This document shows positions 11,355 through 22,479 of a stretch of 64,000 bases of DNA, piece after piece. The notes under the pieces were generated by a model. That model searched no databases and was not told where the DNA came from. It was given only the letters and a program-made list of their open reading frames with translations. Each line of letters starts with the position of its first letter. Position 1 is the first letter of the stretch. The stretch covers positions 400,793,889-400,857,888 of the forward strand of contig NC_081408.1 of the NCBI RefSeq assembly GCF_030272615.1, written 5' to 3'. Made by a program: the position numbers and the translations under genes. The DNA comes from Cryptomeria japonica (lineage: Eukaryota > Streptophyta > Pinopsida > Cupressales > Cupressaceae).

Positions 11355-12896
11355 TTGATTGAGCCAACTCAGCCAGTGAATATCGAGAATCAAGAGACAC
11401 CACAAATTATTCACGTAGCTCAATCACTATCAGCAGAGGAATTGAAGGATTTCACTCAGCTATTCTTAGAGAAGAAAATAAATTTTGCATGGACGTACTT
11501 TGATATGCCAGGCTTGGATCCTGATCTCATTATGCACCATCTCTCAATCACACTAGGAGTAAAATCAGTTAAACAAAAACTTCGTAAGATGCACCCGCAT
11601 GTCGCACTATTGGTCAAAGCTGAACTAGAGAAACTACTCAAAGCTGGATTTATTAGAGCAATAGATTATGCTGAATGGATTTCAAACATAGTACCTGTGT
11701 TGAAGGCAGATAAATCTATCAGAGTTTGTACAGATTTTAGAGATCTCAAAAAAGCATGTCTAAAAGATGACTTTCCATTGCCAAATATTGATATGATAGT
11801 CGACATGACAGCTGGGTATGAGATGTACTCACTAATGGATGGATTTTCTGGCTACAGTTAGATTAAAATCACTCCTGGAGATCAAGAAAAGACAACTTTC
11901 ACCTGTGCATGGGGAACCTTTTCCTAGAATGTTATGCCATTTGGGTTAAAGAACATAGGAGTGACCTATCAAAGAGCAGTTACAACTATCTTTCATGACA
12001 TGATGCATAAGAATATGGAAGATTATGTTGATGACACCTTAGTGAAGACTATGAAAAGATCAACACATATTCAAGAGTTAGGTCCTATACTTGACAGAAT
12101 GGAAAAGTTCAAGCTTTGATTAAATCCAAAGAAGTGTGCATTCAGAGTGACATCTGGTAAACTAATTGGCTACATCATTTCAAAGAAGGGCATCGAGGTT
12201 GATCCTGAGAAGGTCCAAGCTGTAATGGAAATGCCACCTCCAAAGAACATCAGTCAAATGAGAAGTCTACAGGGACGTCTCCAATCCATTAGAAGATTCA
12301 TTTCTCAACTAGCAGACAAGGCTCAACCTTTTGCAAAAGTATTGAGAAAAGGAATAATATACAACTGGGATCAGCAGTGTGAACAACATCTTCAACAGAT
12401 AAAAGAGTACCTGTCTAATCCACCGATATTGATGCCACCTATTCAGGGTGAGCCACTAATCTTATATATTTCAACAACTGATTCATCACTGGGGGCACTT
12501 TTGGCACAACAGGATGACAACAAAAAGGAAAGAGCTATTTATTACATCAGCAGGACATTGGTGTCTTATGAAATGAGCTACGGTATAATAGAAAAAGCAT
12601 GCTTGGCATTAGTCTTTGCTTCACAGAAACTGAGGCACTATATGCTTGCACATTCAATCAAGTTGGTAGCCAAAATTGATCCACTCAGGTATCTTCTTAA
12701 TAAAGCAACACTCACCGGACGATTGGCAAAGTGGTTAATGATCCTTACAGAGTTTGACATTGAATATGTGGAACGCAAAGCCATAAAAGGACAGGTAATT
12801 GCTGATCAACTTGCTGAAGCTCCACTTGAGGCTACTCAACCACTACATATTGAGTTCCTAGATGAATCAATAATGCATCTTACTCAACAACCCTAG
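11355..12896 (+). pseudogene. Tat reverse transcriptase and RNase H
   Basis: The RT fingers/palm words are clear: VCTDFRDLKKACLKDDFPLP near 11725, SLMDGFSGYS near 11833, and the catalytic YVDD at 12024-12035, intact. RNase H follows from about 12430 (LYISTTDSSLGALLAQ, then IEKACLALVFASQKLRHYM, then KIDPLRYLL), ending with the connector to the second RNase H. Stops at 11859 (TAG), 11925 (TAG), 12117 (TGA) and 12894 (TAG) break it. The conserved residues around each fit a former Gln, Trp, Arg and Trp. RT copies the element RNA into DNA; this copy cannot make the full enzyme. Confidence 0.9.
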
Positions 12897-12899
12897 AAG

Positions 12900-13517
12900 A
12901 TGTTCTTTGATGGTTCCTTTACTCAAAATGGTTCAGGTGCTGGCATACTATTCATTACTCCTCAGAAGTACTCAATTCCAAAGTCTTATAAGATTCTATT
13001 CCCTTGCACAAACAACATTGCAGAATATGAAGCTTTGGTGAATGGAATAAAACTAGCCATTGAATGGAAGATTGCTGAATTACATATTTATGGATATTCT
13101 CAGCTGGTCATCAATCAAATCAACGATACATATCAGACTCGAGATGAGAAATTGATGCCTTACAAGAGGATGGTAGATGATTTCAAGAAGTATTTTTTTT
13201 TTGTATCATTCCAACAAATTCCTAGATCAGCGAATAGAGCAGCAGATGCTATGGCTACCTTGGCATCTATACCTAAGCTACAGGAGTCTAATTTTTGCTT
13301 TGATTTCCTGGTGGAAGAGTTATATTACCCTGCTTATGATTCTCCTGAGACCCAAATAGTCTGTTCTATTATTGGACACGACTCATCCCGATACAGCCAC
13401 ATCTATTCCTATCTATGTAATCAAATTATCCCTGAAAACCTTAATCGTAACGAGAAAAGAAACCTAACTCGAAATGCTTCATGGTATGTTATCATAGCTA
13501 ATGATTTATTTAGATGA
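12900..13517 (+). pseudogene. Second, archaeal-type RNase H (aRH), one catalytic Asp lost
   Basis: A second RNase H immediately follows the normal one, which is diagnostic of the Tat branch. The visible blocks are MFFDGSFTQNGSGAGI (first catalytic Asp at codon 4), NNIAEYEALVNGIKLA (Glu), IYGYSQLVINQ and NRAADAMATLA (final Asp). In the third block the usual GDSQLV Asp is Tyr (codon 66, TAT at about 13095), a substitution that should abolish metal-dependent cleavage. It ends at TGA 13515, one base from CGA. Known role in the family: removal of RNA from the RNA:DNA hybrid. Confidence 0.85.
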
Positions 13518-13520
13518 GGT

Positions 13521-14614
13521 TTGGATGGTACTTTGCTTAGATGTCTAGAAACTGAAGAATCTAAACGTGCATTATCGGAAGTCCATGAAGGTATTTGTGG
13601 ATCTCATTCAAATGGTTTTACTTTAGCTTGGAAACTATTACGGGCTGGCTACTACTGGCCAGATATGGAAAAAGACGCCATAAAATTTGCTAAGATTTGT
13701 GAAAAATGTCAGCTTCATGGAAATCTCATGCATGTCCCGACAAGGGACCTCATACCATTTATAACACACTGGCCTTTTCAGCAATGGGCCTTTGATCTCA
13801 TTGGTCAGTCATCATAACTGCCACTGAATATTTCACCAAGTGGGTAGAGGCAATTCTGCTCACCAAGGCAACTGGTAAACAAGTCGCCTTATTCATCCTA
13901 AACTATATAATTTGCAGGTATGGGATACCTTCGTCCATCGTGACTGATAATGGAGGACAATTCAAAAATAAAGATCTGGATGAGCTTTGTGAGAAATTCA
14001 AAATAAAGCAACACTGGTCATCAGTATATTACCCTCAAGGTAATAGACAAGCTGAGGGGTCTAACAAAAACCTACTGACTATCTTGCACAGAACAGTGAA
14101 CAAGTCTGGGAAGGATTGACATTTGCAGCTCAATCCTGCACTATGGGTTTACAGAACCAATATCAGAACACCTACTAGGGCTACACCTTTTTCTTTGGTG
14201 TACGGGTCCGAAGCAGTATTACCTATTGAAGTAGAAATACCATCTCTAAGAGTTTCGTTGCAAGGTCTTGTTATTGATGAAGATCGTAGAATATCTAGAT
14301 TGCAAGAACTCGAATTGCTGGATGAGCATCGGAAAGTGGCGTTTGATCATCTCAGAGTGTATTAGAAGAGAATGTCCAGAGGGTATAACAAGAAAGTTTG
14401 ACAAAGAGAATTTCAAGTTGGTGACCTAGTTCTGAGAGAAAATCCAAAAAATCAACAGTTTCGCAACAACAAAGGGAAGTTTGAACCCAACTGGCTGGGT
14501 CCCTACATTGTTACTACAGTATTCGGCTCTAGTGCCTATCAACTCTCAAACTCAGAAGGAGAATAGCTCTATGAACCGATTAACACCATCCACTTGAAGA
14601 AATTCTTCACTTAG
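13521..14614 (+). pseudogene. Tat integrase, frameshifted
   Basis: The N-terminal HHCC zinc motif is present (HEGICGSH then CEKCQLHG, 13580-13720). The first catalytic Asp is in AFDLIG near 13794. A short deletion around 13808-13816 removes the linker that normally follows and shifts the frame. The domain resumes in another frame at about 13815 with IITATEYFTKWVEA, TDNGGQF (second Asp, near 13943) and PQGNRQAEGSNK (Glu, near 14055). The C-terminal GPY/F module (WLGPYIVT) lies near 14493. Stops are at 14117 (TGA), 14363 (TAG), 14399 (TGA) and 14564 (TAG); the natural end is probably TAG 14612. Integrase inserts the cDNA into the chromosome. Confidence 0.88.
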
Positions 14615-14682
14615 CACTCTCTGCTCCAGCAAACTTGTACAGTTGGAAAAAGTCCTAAAAAAATCCTAAAAATCAGAAAAAG

Positions 14683-14762
14683 TCCTGAAGAAACCAAAAA
14701 AAAAAAAAAAATAGAAAAGAAAAAAAAAGAAAAAAAAAGAAAAAAAAAGAAAAAGAGAAAAA
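14683..14762 (+). repeat. A-rich purine tract after integrase
   Basis: Runs of A broken by single G at ~9-base intervals (aaaaaaaag units). This is low-complexity DNA at the start of the 3' non-coding part of the Tat element. It also creates Phe-rich frames on the other strand that are not genes. Confidence 0.8.
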
Positions 14763-14765
14763 TTG

Positions 14766-14857
14766 TCCTGGTGAAAACCTGGTAAACAGGCACCTTGGTT
14801 AAAAAAAAATGAATCTCTGCCAAGCAGGTGAAAACCTGGCAAACAGGCGCCTCTTGT
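14766..14857 (+). repeat. Duplicated ggtgaaaacctggNaaacagg motif
   Basis: ggtgaaaacctggtaaacag (14771 region) and ggtgaaaacctggcaaacag (14827 region) are near-identical and ~56 bp apart, each followed by gcNcctNtt. Similar words occur just after integrase in other plant Tat elements as I know them, so this is probably a conserved 3' signal, duplicated here. From here to 16.2 kb I see no gene, only AT-rich non-coding DNA. Confidence 0.5.
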
Positions 14858-16522
14858 ACTCAAGTGCTCCATCTATCAACGCAATGTTGGCATTTCCCAT
14901 TTTCAAGTATCTTTTGCTTTCGCTTATACATATTTTTAGTCACTTTTGTGACATCTTGGTTCGTTGGAACCCTCATGAATTGAAATAGATCAACATCCTA
15001 GTCTTAGGTTACTCAACAGAGCACATTACATATCCTAAGCAGTGTCAACCAAGTCATTATTCTGTCAGTGAAACCTGGTCATCCACTCCGAGCCAGTTAC
15101 CTGTCTCCTAACTACTACAGAGTTTTTATCATTGAGTTCACAAGCAAAACAACATAACGAAAAACAATTACTAAACAGTTTGAGCTATGAATGAAAATTT
15201 TCTTTGTATGTTGTCTTTTATATTGATTTTCGATTAATGTCCCTTTGAGTAACTCAAGGAAGTCTATTGTGACTAAGAGAAGCAAGGATTGGGGGCGTAA
15301 TATTTTCTTTGTTTTCTGCTTGTAGGAATGATCCCGATGATCTGGAAACATATAAATTAGCTGGGTGTCTGTGATAAGAGACTTCACATTAAGGTGAAAT
15401 CGCCTCACATACCTTGAGTCCACTTATTTGTATGCTACAAGGAGGTCCATGTCATTTCTTTGTCTATTTTGAGGGAATTTCTTTATGATGCAATTCGAGT
15501 CCCCACGAAATCTATCCAAGGATATGAACAAAAAAAGGGTCATTGCGGACAAGATAACTAATATTGCACATTGAAAAAGAAAGGAACTCTAACTTGCCTG
15601 TTGTGTTTGTTATGCTCAGTGATGAATCTTAAGTATTTTAAATCCAGTGACTAGGTTTAGGTTGCATTTTGCATTTCATTCTGCATTTTTGTGAATCTAG
15701 AGTGATTTTGGTGTGATAATAACGATCTCTTCATTTGCTGAATGAGAGTTGAGAATGTCATCATTTCTTACGCTAGGTGGTCTTCTTTTTTATCATTATT
15801 TCTTTGATCGAGTACTTGTGTTTTGAGATGTTTAGCTGCATACATAACATTTCATATAGATTCATTCATTCATTTTATTATAAATCATTTGCATTCATCT
15901 TATTGCATAAAAAGAAAACAAAAAAAATTGCACTACTCATTTTCATTCATTTATTTGCATATGAAAAGAAACAAAAACATAGACATTCATTATCATTTGC
16001 AATACATACATTCATGCTGAAAGAAATACATACATGTAGAATAAAGCATATAGAAACATCTCATAATCGAATTGACACAAGTATAATTTAGTCAAATTAG
16101 ATCTCATATATATATCATCTCAAGTCTAAGAGTACAAAATGATTTCCGATGACATGTACAAACTCCCATCAGAGCAAGAATCATATCGGCTACAAAAAAA
16201 TGGGTGTGTCTACAAAAAAGATCCTAGCTACAAAAAGAATCATCTAGCTGGCACCCTCTCCCTCATCGCCTGGTGGAGGAGGAGGAGTCTGATGCCCGAG
16301 ATCTTGGCACGGTGCTCGTGCTCCCTTTGATATGGCCATATATTGTGAATAGGGTTGCACCTGTTGTGCAACATGAACTGTGACACTATATGCCGCCACA
16401 TAATATGCAGCTCTACTACTCTAGAGCAGCACCTCCTGTCGAAGAGACTCTATCTTTGCTCTCGACTTGGCTCTCAATGCTGTGATCTGGTGATCACGCT
16501 CTGCCCTAACCTCGACTAGCTA

Positions 16523-18133
16523 TCAGTCTCGCTCTGCCAGCTGAGTTTGAGCCACTGTCAACTGTGACTGCAACTCTGCAAGGCGTGCTCTCATCGACCG
16601 ACCCGTGTCAGCCCCCTGCTCTCTCACAGGCTCTCCGCCACCATCTCCACCACCATCTCCACCTGTGGCTCCACCCTGCTCCTCCCGCTGCTGCCGGACC
16701 TGCCTCAAGGTTGCTTGCTCCTCCTCTCCCCCACCCAATCTCATGCCTACTCTCCCAAGGGATCCACCCTCACCCCTCTACTGTCCAACATTAGCTCACA
16801 CTCTGCTACTGCTAGCACCAGGATCACCACCAGTCCATCATGGAGCATCTGGTCTCTGGCCCTGTCCCTACCTATGGCCCCATCTCTGTGCCTATCCCTA
16901 TGCCGGTGCGGGGGCATCATCCTCCACATCTTCAATATGAGGAGCATGCTCTCCAGGATCCGTAAACCGAGGGAATGGATGCTGCTGAAAATAATCCCTG
17001 TACTGGGGCAATACCCCCACATTTTCTATATCCTTTAGGTAATCCCACCTCAGCCGGTGTAAACCTGTCAGCTCCTGCATCACTAAAGCATAGGATAGCC
17101 TAGGTGACCATCCTTGTCTCTCCTCATCAGTGTATCGAGCATACGCCGTATACTCCTGAGAGATCCCCTACGGTCGGCCATACTGCCTCATCACTCATGA
17201 AATGATGAATCGCTCCACAACAGTTTGTGATCTCCCAATCAGTGGCCATGTAACAAAAAGATCTCTCCGCACCGCCCGCCAGTCATCCCATGACTCCAAT
17301 CCCCTGTACGGTCTCCATATAACAGCTATCAGATCATCGAGCTGTCATCACCAGAAGTCTGTCTTGCCCAGATGGGGCTACATAATATATTTGGCATAAT
17401 TGTAGATAATAGGCTGCCCAGGCTCTCTGCTATCATCGACTATTAGCCGACAAATGGGAAGGTGCTCCCAAGCCCACACCTGTAAAATGTAAACCCCCGC
17501 AGCCATGCTCCGCCCATCTCTGTAGACAATCTCATGCATCTCCCGATACATGTGGGCCAATAAGCAAGAGCCCCAACCAAGTCTCTGAGGGGTCTCTATC
17601 AACCTCTTTAGCATATGACCCCATCCGCTCTGAAAACCCTGTTGCCCTCTATCTGGCATCAAGAAGCAACCAATGAAACCTACTAGGACACATGCCAGCA
17701 TATACTTATCACTGTACCTGCCCATCAATATATCCCAACTCATAGAATGAGTCAAGATATCAGGATCCCTGAATATGTTCCTAAGAGCCTGTAGTCCAGG
17801 TAACAATGCAGTATCATAATCCACCTTATCCCCAGCAAAAGGGATACGAAGGATCCTGTACACATCCTGGGGAGTGATAGTCAACTCCCCAACTGGTAAA
17901 TGAAAGGTATTATGCTCTGAATGAAATCGCTCTACCAACGCTGTCAACATCCCATGGTTCACACGGATATCAAGTAACCTCATCAGGTGAGTAAAACCAC
18001 ACATATCAATATGAGCCTGCTCGACCTCAGACAAATCACAAACCAAAGACATAGTGGGAGGATATACACATCTGAAAAGCACAGGAGGTAAGTACACCTG
18101 CACAAAAACCCAAGAATGATCATCAGAAAACAT
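16523..18133 (-). pseudogene. Antisense plant-mobile-domain (PMD) ORF of the Tat element
   Basis: It is on the opposite strand to gag-pol, between integrase and the 3' LTR. The first 251 codons (18133-17378) are open and match the plant mobile domain / aminotransferase-like family: FTHLMRLLDIRVNHGMLTAL, then PVGELTITPQDVYRILRIPF, then YMLACVLVGFIGCFL and LAHMYREMHE. The same frame continues past stops near 17378, 17345 and 17180 to 16898-17083 and 16523-16744. That tail ends in a Gly-rich, Arg/Glu coiled-coil-like stretch ending AELQSQLTVAQTQLAERD. Extra antisense ORFs with this domain are known in Tat elements, where their role is unknown. The composition is much more GC-rich than the flanks. 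ATG 18133 is chosen as the first Met of the open frame. Confidence 0.75.
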
Positions 18134-18199
18134 TCCACACGAGCCTACAAGAGAAGTTAAACATCACACAAATCTAAATAAGTCAAATGCAAAACCAAA

Positions 18200-19200
18200 A
18201 TTTTATGTTTACACTTTCAAAAATGGTCACTGTTTTTCAAATGACAAAATACATTTAAACCGAATCTCGTACAAGTTAGGAATGAATTTCATACGAGAAA
18301 ACAACCTCAAACGACACTTTATTGGACCCCACACGACAAAATGGTCTCCTAACCGACCTATCGTACGACACAAGGGTTACTCCCATACAACAAATCTAAT
18401 GGTCTTAAATGATAAAAGAAAAATTGTCAGTTTCTCATACGAGACAGGATCCTGTCTCGCACGATAAACCGAGACACCCGACCCAAAACCCGTCAAAAAC
18501 GTGAAAAATAAACAAAAAAATTCAAAATTGGAAACATAAAGAGGCTAAAGATCGATCACTTACCGCTGGCTCATAGTTTCGGGGTTGATTGTGATGTCTT
18601 TGGCACTCAAATCGATGCTGATGAGTAGGGACCACCATTTTTCTTCGCAGAAGGCTTTTTGAATTTTCAAACTTGGAGGGTTCAAATGAATTGAAAATGA
18701 TACTTTTGTCCTATATACAGATAGCTTAAAACCTAATTTTTCAACTTGCTCTAATGGTCACGAAAATTGTACTCTTAGCTAATATGCCTGCTCTGATTCC
18801 ATTTTCGGGATCGAAATCGAAATTCGAGATCATCTTGCTAGTCAATTTCAAAATTTTGACCACTTAGCGCTTTTTTTTTTCATCAAATGCTCATTTTTTC
18901 TTCAAATTGCGCTCACTTTCAAACACTAAATCTTAATTCAATTTCATTCTACGCTCAACATTACAATTAACTCTACGCTCAAATTCTTATCAATCATCGC
19001 CAAAATTTTCAAAAAAAAAATCCTCATGATCAATTTGTGCTCAAATAAGTTATTTTTTGTCACACAATTGCCTATAATCAATCCCTCGCTATCTTTCGAT
19101 TTCGCTCCCGAGGGGGCATACTCATGACCTTATGACTTCACATCTCACAAGTCGAGAAATTTTTTCAAAAGTCGAGCAAAATCTTTTCAATTAAAGAAAA
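18200..19200. other. Tat 3' non-coding region, no gene seen
   Basis: AT-rich DNA upstream of the antisense ORF and before the tandem repeats. It has several Ta-rich and tttttt runs and two short echoes of ctcgcacgat/cgtacaagt words. No coding frame or RNA gene could be supported. The promoter of the antisense ORF, if any, should lie here. Confidence 0.5.
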
Positions 19201-19760
19201 TCAATCCTTATCGCTAAGGGGCATCTTAGCTTCATCGCTTCACATCAAGTTGAGATCTCTCGATCATCTAAATCAATCAATCGCTAGGGGCATATCAATT
19301 TCATCACTTCAAATCAAGCTGATATTTGTCTTTCATCTGAATTAATCTCTTAACATTAATCAGTTTCATCGCTTCAAATCAAACTGATTATTCATTTAAA
19401 CTCAATCAAAAGTTTAAAGAGTTTCTTTGATCACTCTAAATCTAAGCAGGTGTTCAGTATTTGTTTCTCGATCAAGCCTGGACAGTTTATTCTTCGCTCA
19501 TCGTGTCTTGATCAATCAAGTTCAAGATCGATTTTTATCATCACTCACTGCATCTAAGATCAATCAAGTTCTAGATCAGTAAGATCCGCTTCTTGATCAA
19601 TCAAGTTCAAGTTCGGTATCTTTGTTTTCTATCGTTCCTCAGTTCAATCAAGTTCGGGATCGGTATCACTTTAATCAGACCTCATTTAGCTTTGTCGCTT
19701 CGAAACAAGCTAAACACCTTGCTTTTTTTTATCTAGTTCGTGATCAATCAAGTTCAGAAT
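19200..19760 (+). repeat. Diverged short tandem repeats before the polypurine tract
   Basis: Two families are visible. The first has tcatcgcttcaaatcaa(g/a)ctgat words near 19230, 19300 and 19365. The second is atcaatcaagttc(a/t)(a/g)gatcg with copies near 19513, 19562, 19597, 19638 and 19745, spaced about 35-105 bp. Tat/Ogre elements are known for variable tandem repeats in this position that can seed satellite DNA. The copies here are too diverged to be recent. Confidence 0.6.
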
Positions 19761-19818
19761 TGACATCCCCTAGACATCACACATTCTTTGAATCAAAGCG
19801 CTGCTCGCACATTAATTC

Positions 19819-19831
19819 AAAGAGGGGCAAA
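19819..19831 (+). other. Polypurine tract of the Tat element
   Basis: aaagaggggcaaa lies immediately before the 3' LTR at 19832. It is the expected plus-strand DNA primer, with one internal C. Confidence 0.75.
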
Positions 19832-20702
19832 TGTAATACCCTAAAATTGGTCATCTAAACCATGAGCCCCTAATCTTGACAACATCACCAAGGTCCTAAC
19901 CAAAGGCAATTAAATTAATCTTGAACACATTATTAATTCTTTAATTATAAAAAATCACATGGCAAATCAACCACTCAACATTAATTAAATATTGATTTAA
20001 TTAATTGAATCATTTCCAAGAATATCATTTTGATCAATTATCCCATTTTAATTTATTAAATATCCTTGCATATTTAATTAATTAATAAATTTGCCATTCA
20101 ATCATGCAAAAATGATTAATTTATTACAAAGAGTTGAATTGAAACAAAACAAAAATAAAAAAAAGAATTGAATTAAGAGAGAAATCAAACTTGAGATATT
20201 ATTTCTTTTTCTGAATTTAGAACTTGAAATCATAAAAACAATTTAATTGAATTATGGAATTATTCTCTAAAATTGGAACTCCAAGCTTTTCAGAAAAAAG
20301 AAGTTCAGTTGCATTGAAAATACCTTTTTCTTGAATAAACTAAAGAATTATCTATTTTTATCAGATGTGCATGGAATTAATTTATTATTATTTTCCAATG
20401 CAACTTGGACTTCTAATTTGAATGCATTTCAATTAAACTATAATTGGAATCTATCTCAAGGTTAGCTAAACATGATTTCTCAATTATTTTCAATTAATCC
20501 TAAATTGAGCTTTTTGTGATTCTCTATAAATTCAGTCTTTAGCTCTCATTCCAATTCACCCCAGAGATTTTTGAGAACACGCTTGGAGATTATTATCAGG
20601 CTAATTTCACTCTGGAGTCATTGAAATCATTGTGCATTTTTAGATTACTTGCATCCATTGTTGCTTGAATTGATTATTTGCTTGAATTATTCATCCATCT
20701 TG
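19832..20702 (+). repeat. 3' LTR of the Tat element, 3' end lost
   Basis: It matches the 5' LTR from TGTAATACCCT through catccatcttg, then departs abruptly at 20703 without a CA end. A TATAAA at 20525 matches the 5' copy. Differences from the 5' LTR are mostly transitions and cluster in the first ~130 bp; the rest is nearly identical apart from a small deletion near 20655. The abrupt end suggests truncation or a nested insertion beginning TGTTGTTC. Confidence 0.85.
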
Positions 20703-21880
20703 TTGTTCACCAAAAGTGATAACCCAAGTATACCTGCAAATCTATCTATGAGATAGCCAATCTCAATCAATGAAACACCTCAGGGTTTGGACAACATGAC
20801 AAGGATATGAATCCTTCTACTCTTCAGGCTCTGCAAAACCTAGGCGGGTATACCTTTGATGCATTTAATCAGACCTATTACACACAAGACTGCATCAATC
20901 AAAAGCAGATGGATCTCAAAAGGTTCAAAAACTAAGAGATAACTGCAGATGGGCTAGATCCACACTTGCAACTCAACATTTTGAATCATGATATGGAGGG
21001 ACACTTCCACATAACATAAAATATAAAAAGATATTCTGATTTTGGATTTTAAAATGGTGTTTTGACAACCTTTCAACATTACAAGAGACCAGTGCCTTAT
21101 CCAGGCCACAGAGTCATGCATAAAACTGGATGAGAAATCTCAGATGCAAGTTCTTTTCAACATTAAATTTTCATGTATCAATGCCTTACATTAATACAAT
21201 CCTCTGCTCTGTCACAAAACCATACTTATATGTATATATCCAATATGCATTCAAAATCATTAATGCTGGGTTTTAGGATTTAAATCCTTCTTTGAAGAAT
21301 ACCCAAAAGACAACATTACACTCTTAGAGAAATCTAAAAGAGACAACTCAAATTATCCTTGATAATATGAAATTATATGAATCTGAGTACATTTTGGAGA
21401 CAATTTCATGGAAACTCACACATGCCTTGCATATGTGTGAACCTGCAAACTGAAACTAAACCTACAGTAAAGACAACACTGAAAACATAGACGAACACAC
21501 TGTCATTTGCATTGATAAAAGGATGCCATCACTAGAACCTGCAATTTCGGATTTCTCCCTTGGAGCAAATCTCTCAAAAAATGGAACCCCTACAACTGAG
21601 AAGAATGGGGAATAAAAAGGAGAGGGAAGAGAATCAAATCTACAACTGAAAATTGCCAAGTGTCTCCCCTCTAACTGAATTTTGTTTCCGTGGAAACTAC
21701 TTCCAAAATATCCAACATTTGTCAAAATTAACCTCATAATCAGATTCCTTACTCCGAGAGCTTTCCGAAAACATATAACACTTTATACTTTGGCAAAAAA
21801 TTGAGCCCTGTGCGAATTAATCCTCAACATGGACCCATCATTTAAATTTTTCGAATTTCTCTATAGTTTAAACTATATCA
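20703..21880. other. Unassigned non-coding DNA
   Basis: It begins exactly where homology to the 3' LTR stops, with tgttgttcacc, which could be the TG end of another LTR. No coding frame longer than noise, no repeats and no known domain were found. The 91-codon minus frame at 21462-21737 has no recognisable content. Confidence 0.4.
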
Positions 21881-22137
21881 TTTATTCATTTTAATTTTGA
21901 TTTTTGCCTCCATTTGTGCTCTGACACCTTGCCACATGGCGGCCTCTGATTGGTCGATGGGGTTGACCGGACGCCACCTGGGATGACACCTCACCACCGC
22001 CACGTCATTTGCTTCGTCACTGCCACTTCGCTGCCACGTCATCGCCACTGGACTGCCACCTGTGCGCCAACTGTGTGCCACCTCACCGGGACCCGCCTGC
22101 TGGACTGCCACCTATCACGACACGTGGACGACTCTCG

Positions 22138-22215
22138 TTCACTTTCGCTATTTCGTGGGGTTTAAACGACGTGCATCTTCCCTTCGCGAAATAGCGCGCA
22201 CCGTTGATTCATCTT
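22138..22215 (-). repeat. Opposite-strand copy of the 1.5-2.7 kb repeat
   Basis: Read on the minus strand it has the same order of words as the array near the window start: acggtgcgcgctatttcg, gaagatgcacg, cgtttaaacc, then cgaaatagcgaaag. On either strand it is also a loose inverted repeat (cgctatttcg ... cgaaatagcg). The surrounding 21.9-22.4 kb is unusually GC-rich, with recurring gccacctg/gccacgtc words. Confidence 0.45.
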
Positions 22216-22479
22216 GAACCTGCTCACTCGTTAACCCGACCTTCCTCTGCAAAATTTTGCCTGTCTGCCTCGGGAAGCGTGCCTGTGTGGGGTCCACTTG
22301 GTCTTCGTTGACTAACCTCCTACGTCGCCTCGAGAAGCATGCTCACGCATGGGCCCACCTTGGGCGCCCATAGGCACCATCTGTCAAAAGTCTTTATGGC
22401 TTAGACATATTACTATAGTGCGTTTTTGCATATAAACATTAAAATATCCCACTTCCCAGCCAATGTGGGATTAAAACAT

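Larger units (their letters stand above)
5554..20702 (+). mobile_element. Tat-lineage Ty3/Gypsy LTR retrotransposon, ~15 kb, decayed
   Basis: Two long direct repeats starting TGTAATACCCT (5554 and 19832) enclose gag, protease, RT, RNase H, a second archaeal-type RNase H, integrase, an antisense mobile-domain ORF and a polypurine tract. The dual RNase H order RT-RH-aRH-INT and a large region downstream of integrase are hallmarks of the Tat/Ogre branch. Gag to RNase H stay in one frame with 15 stops; integrase is shifted by a small deletion near 13.81 kb. The LTRs are clearly alignable but differ at many sites, so insertion is not recent. No target duplication can be confirmed because the 3' LTR end is lost. 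Confidence 0.9.

Noticed and set aside
14611-14872. Two overlapping minus-strand frames rich in Phe
   Set aside because: They are the complement of the A-rich tract after integrase; low complexity, no domain.
16564-17038. Three plus-strand Pro/Ser/His-rich frames of 76-111 codons
   Set aside because: They lie opposite the GC-rich tail of the antisense mobile-domain ORF and have no motif of their own; the minus frame gives coherent protein.
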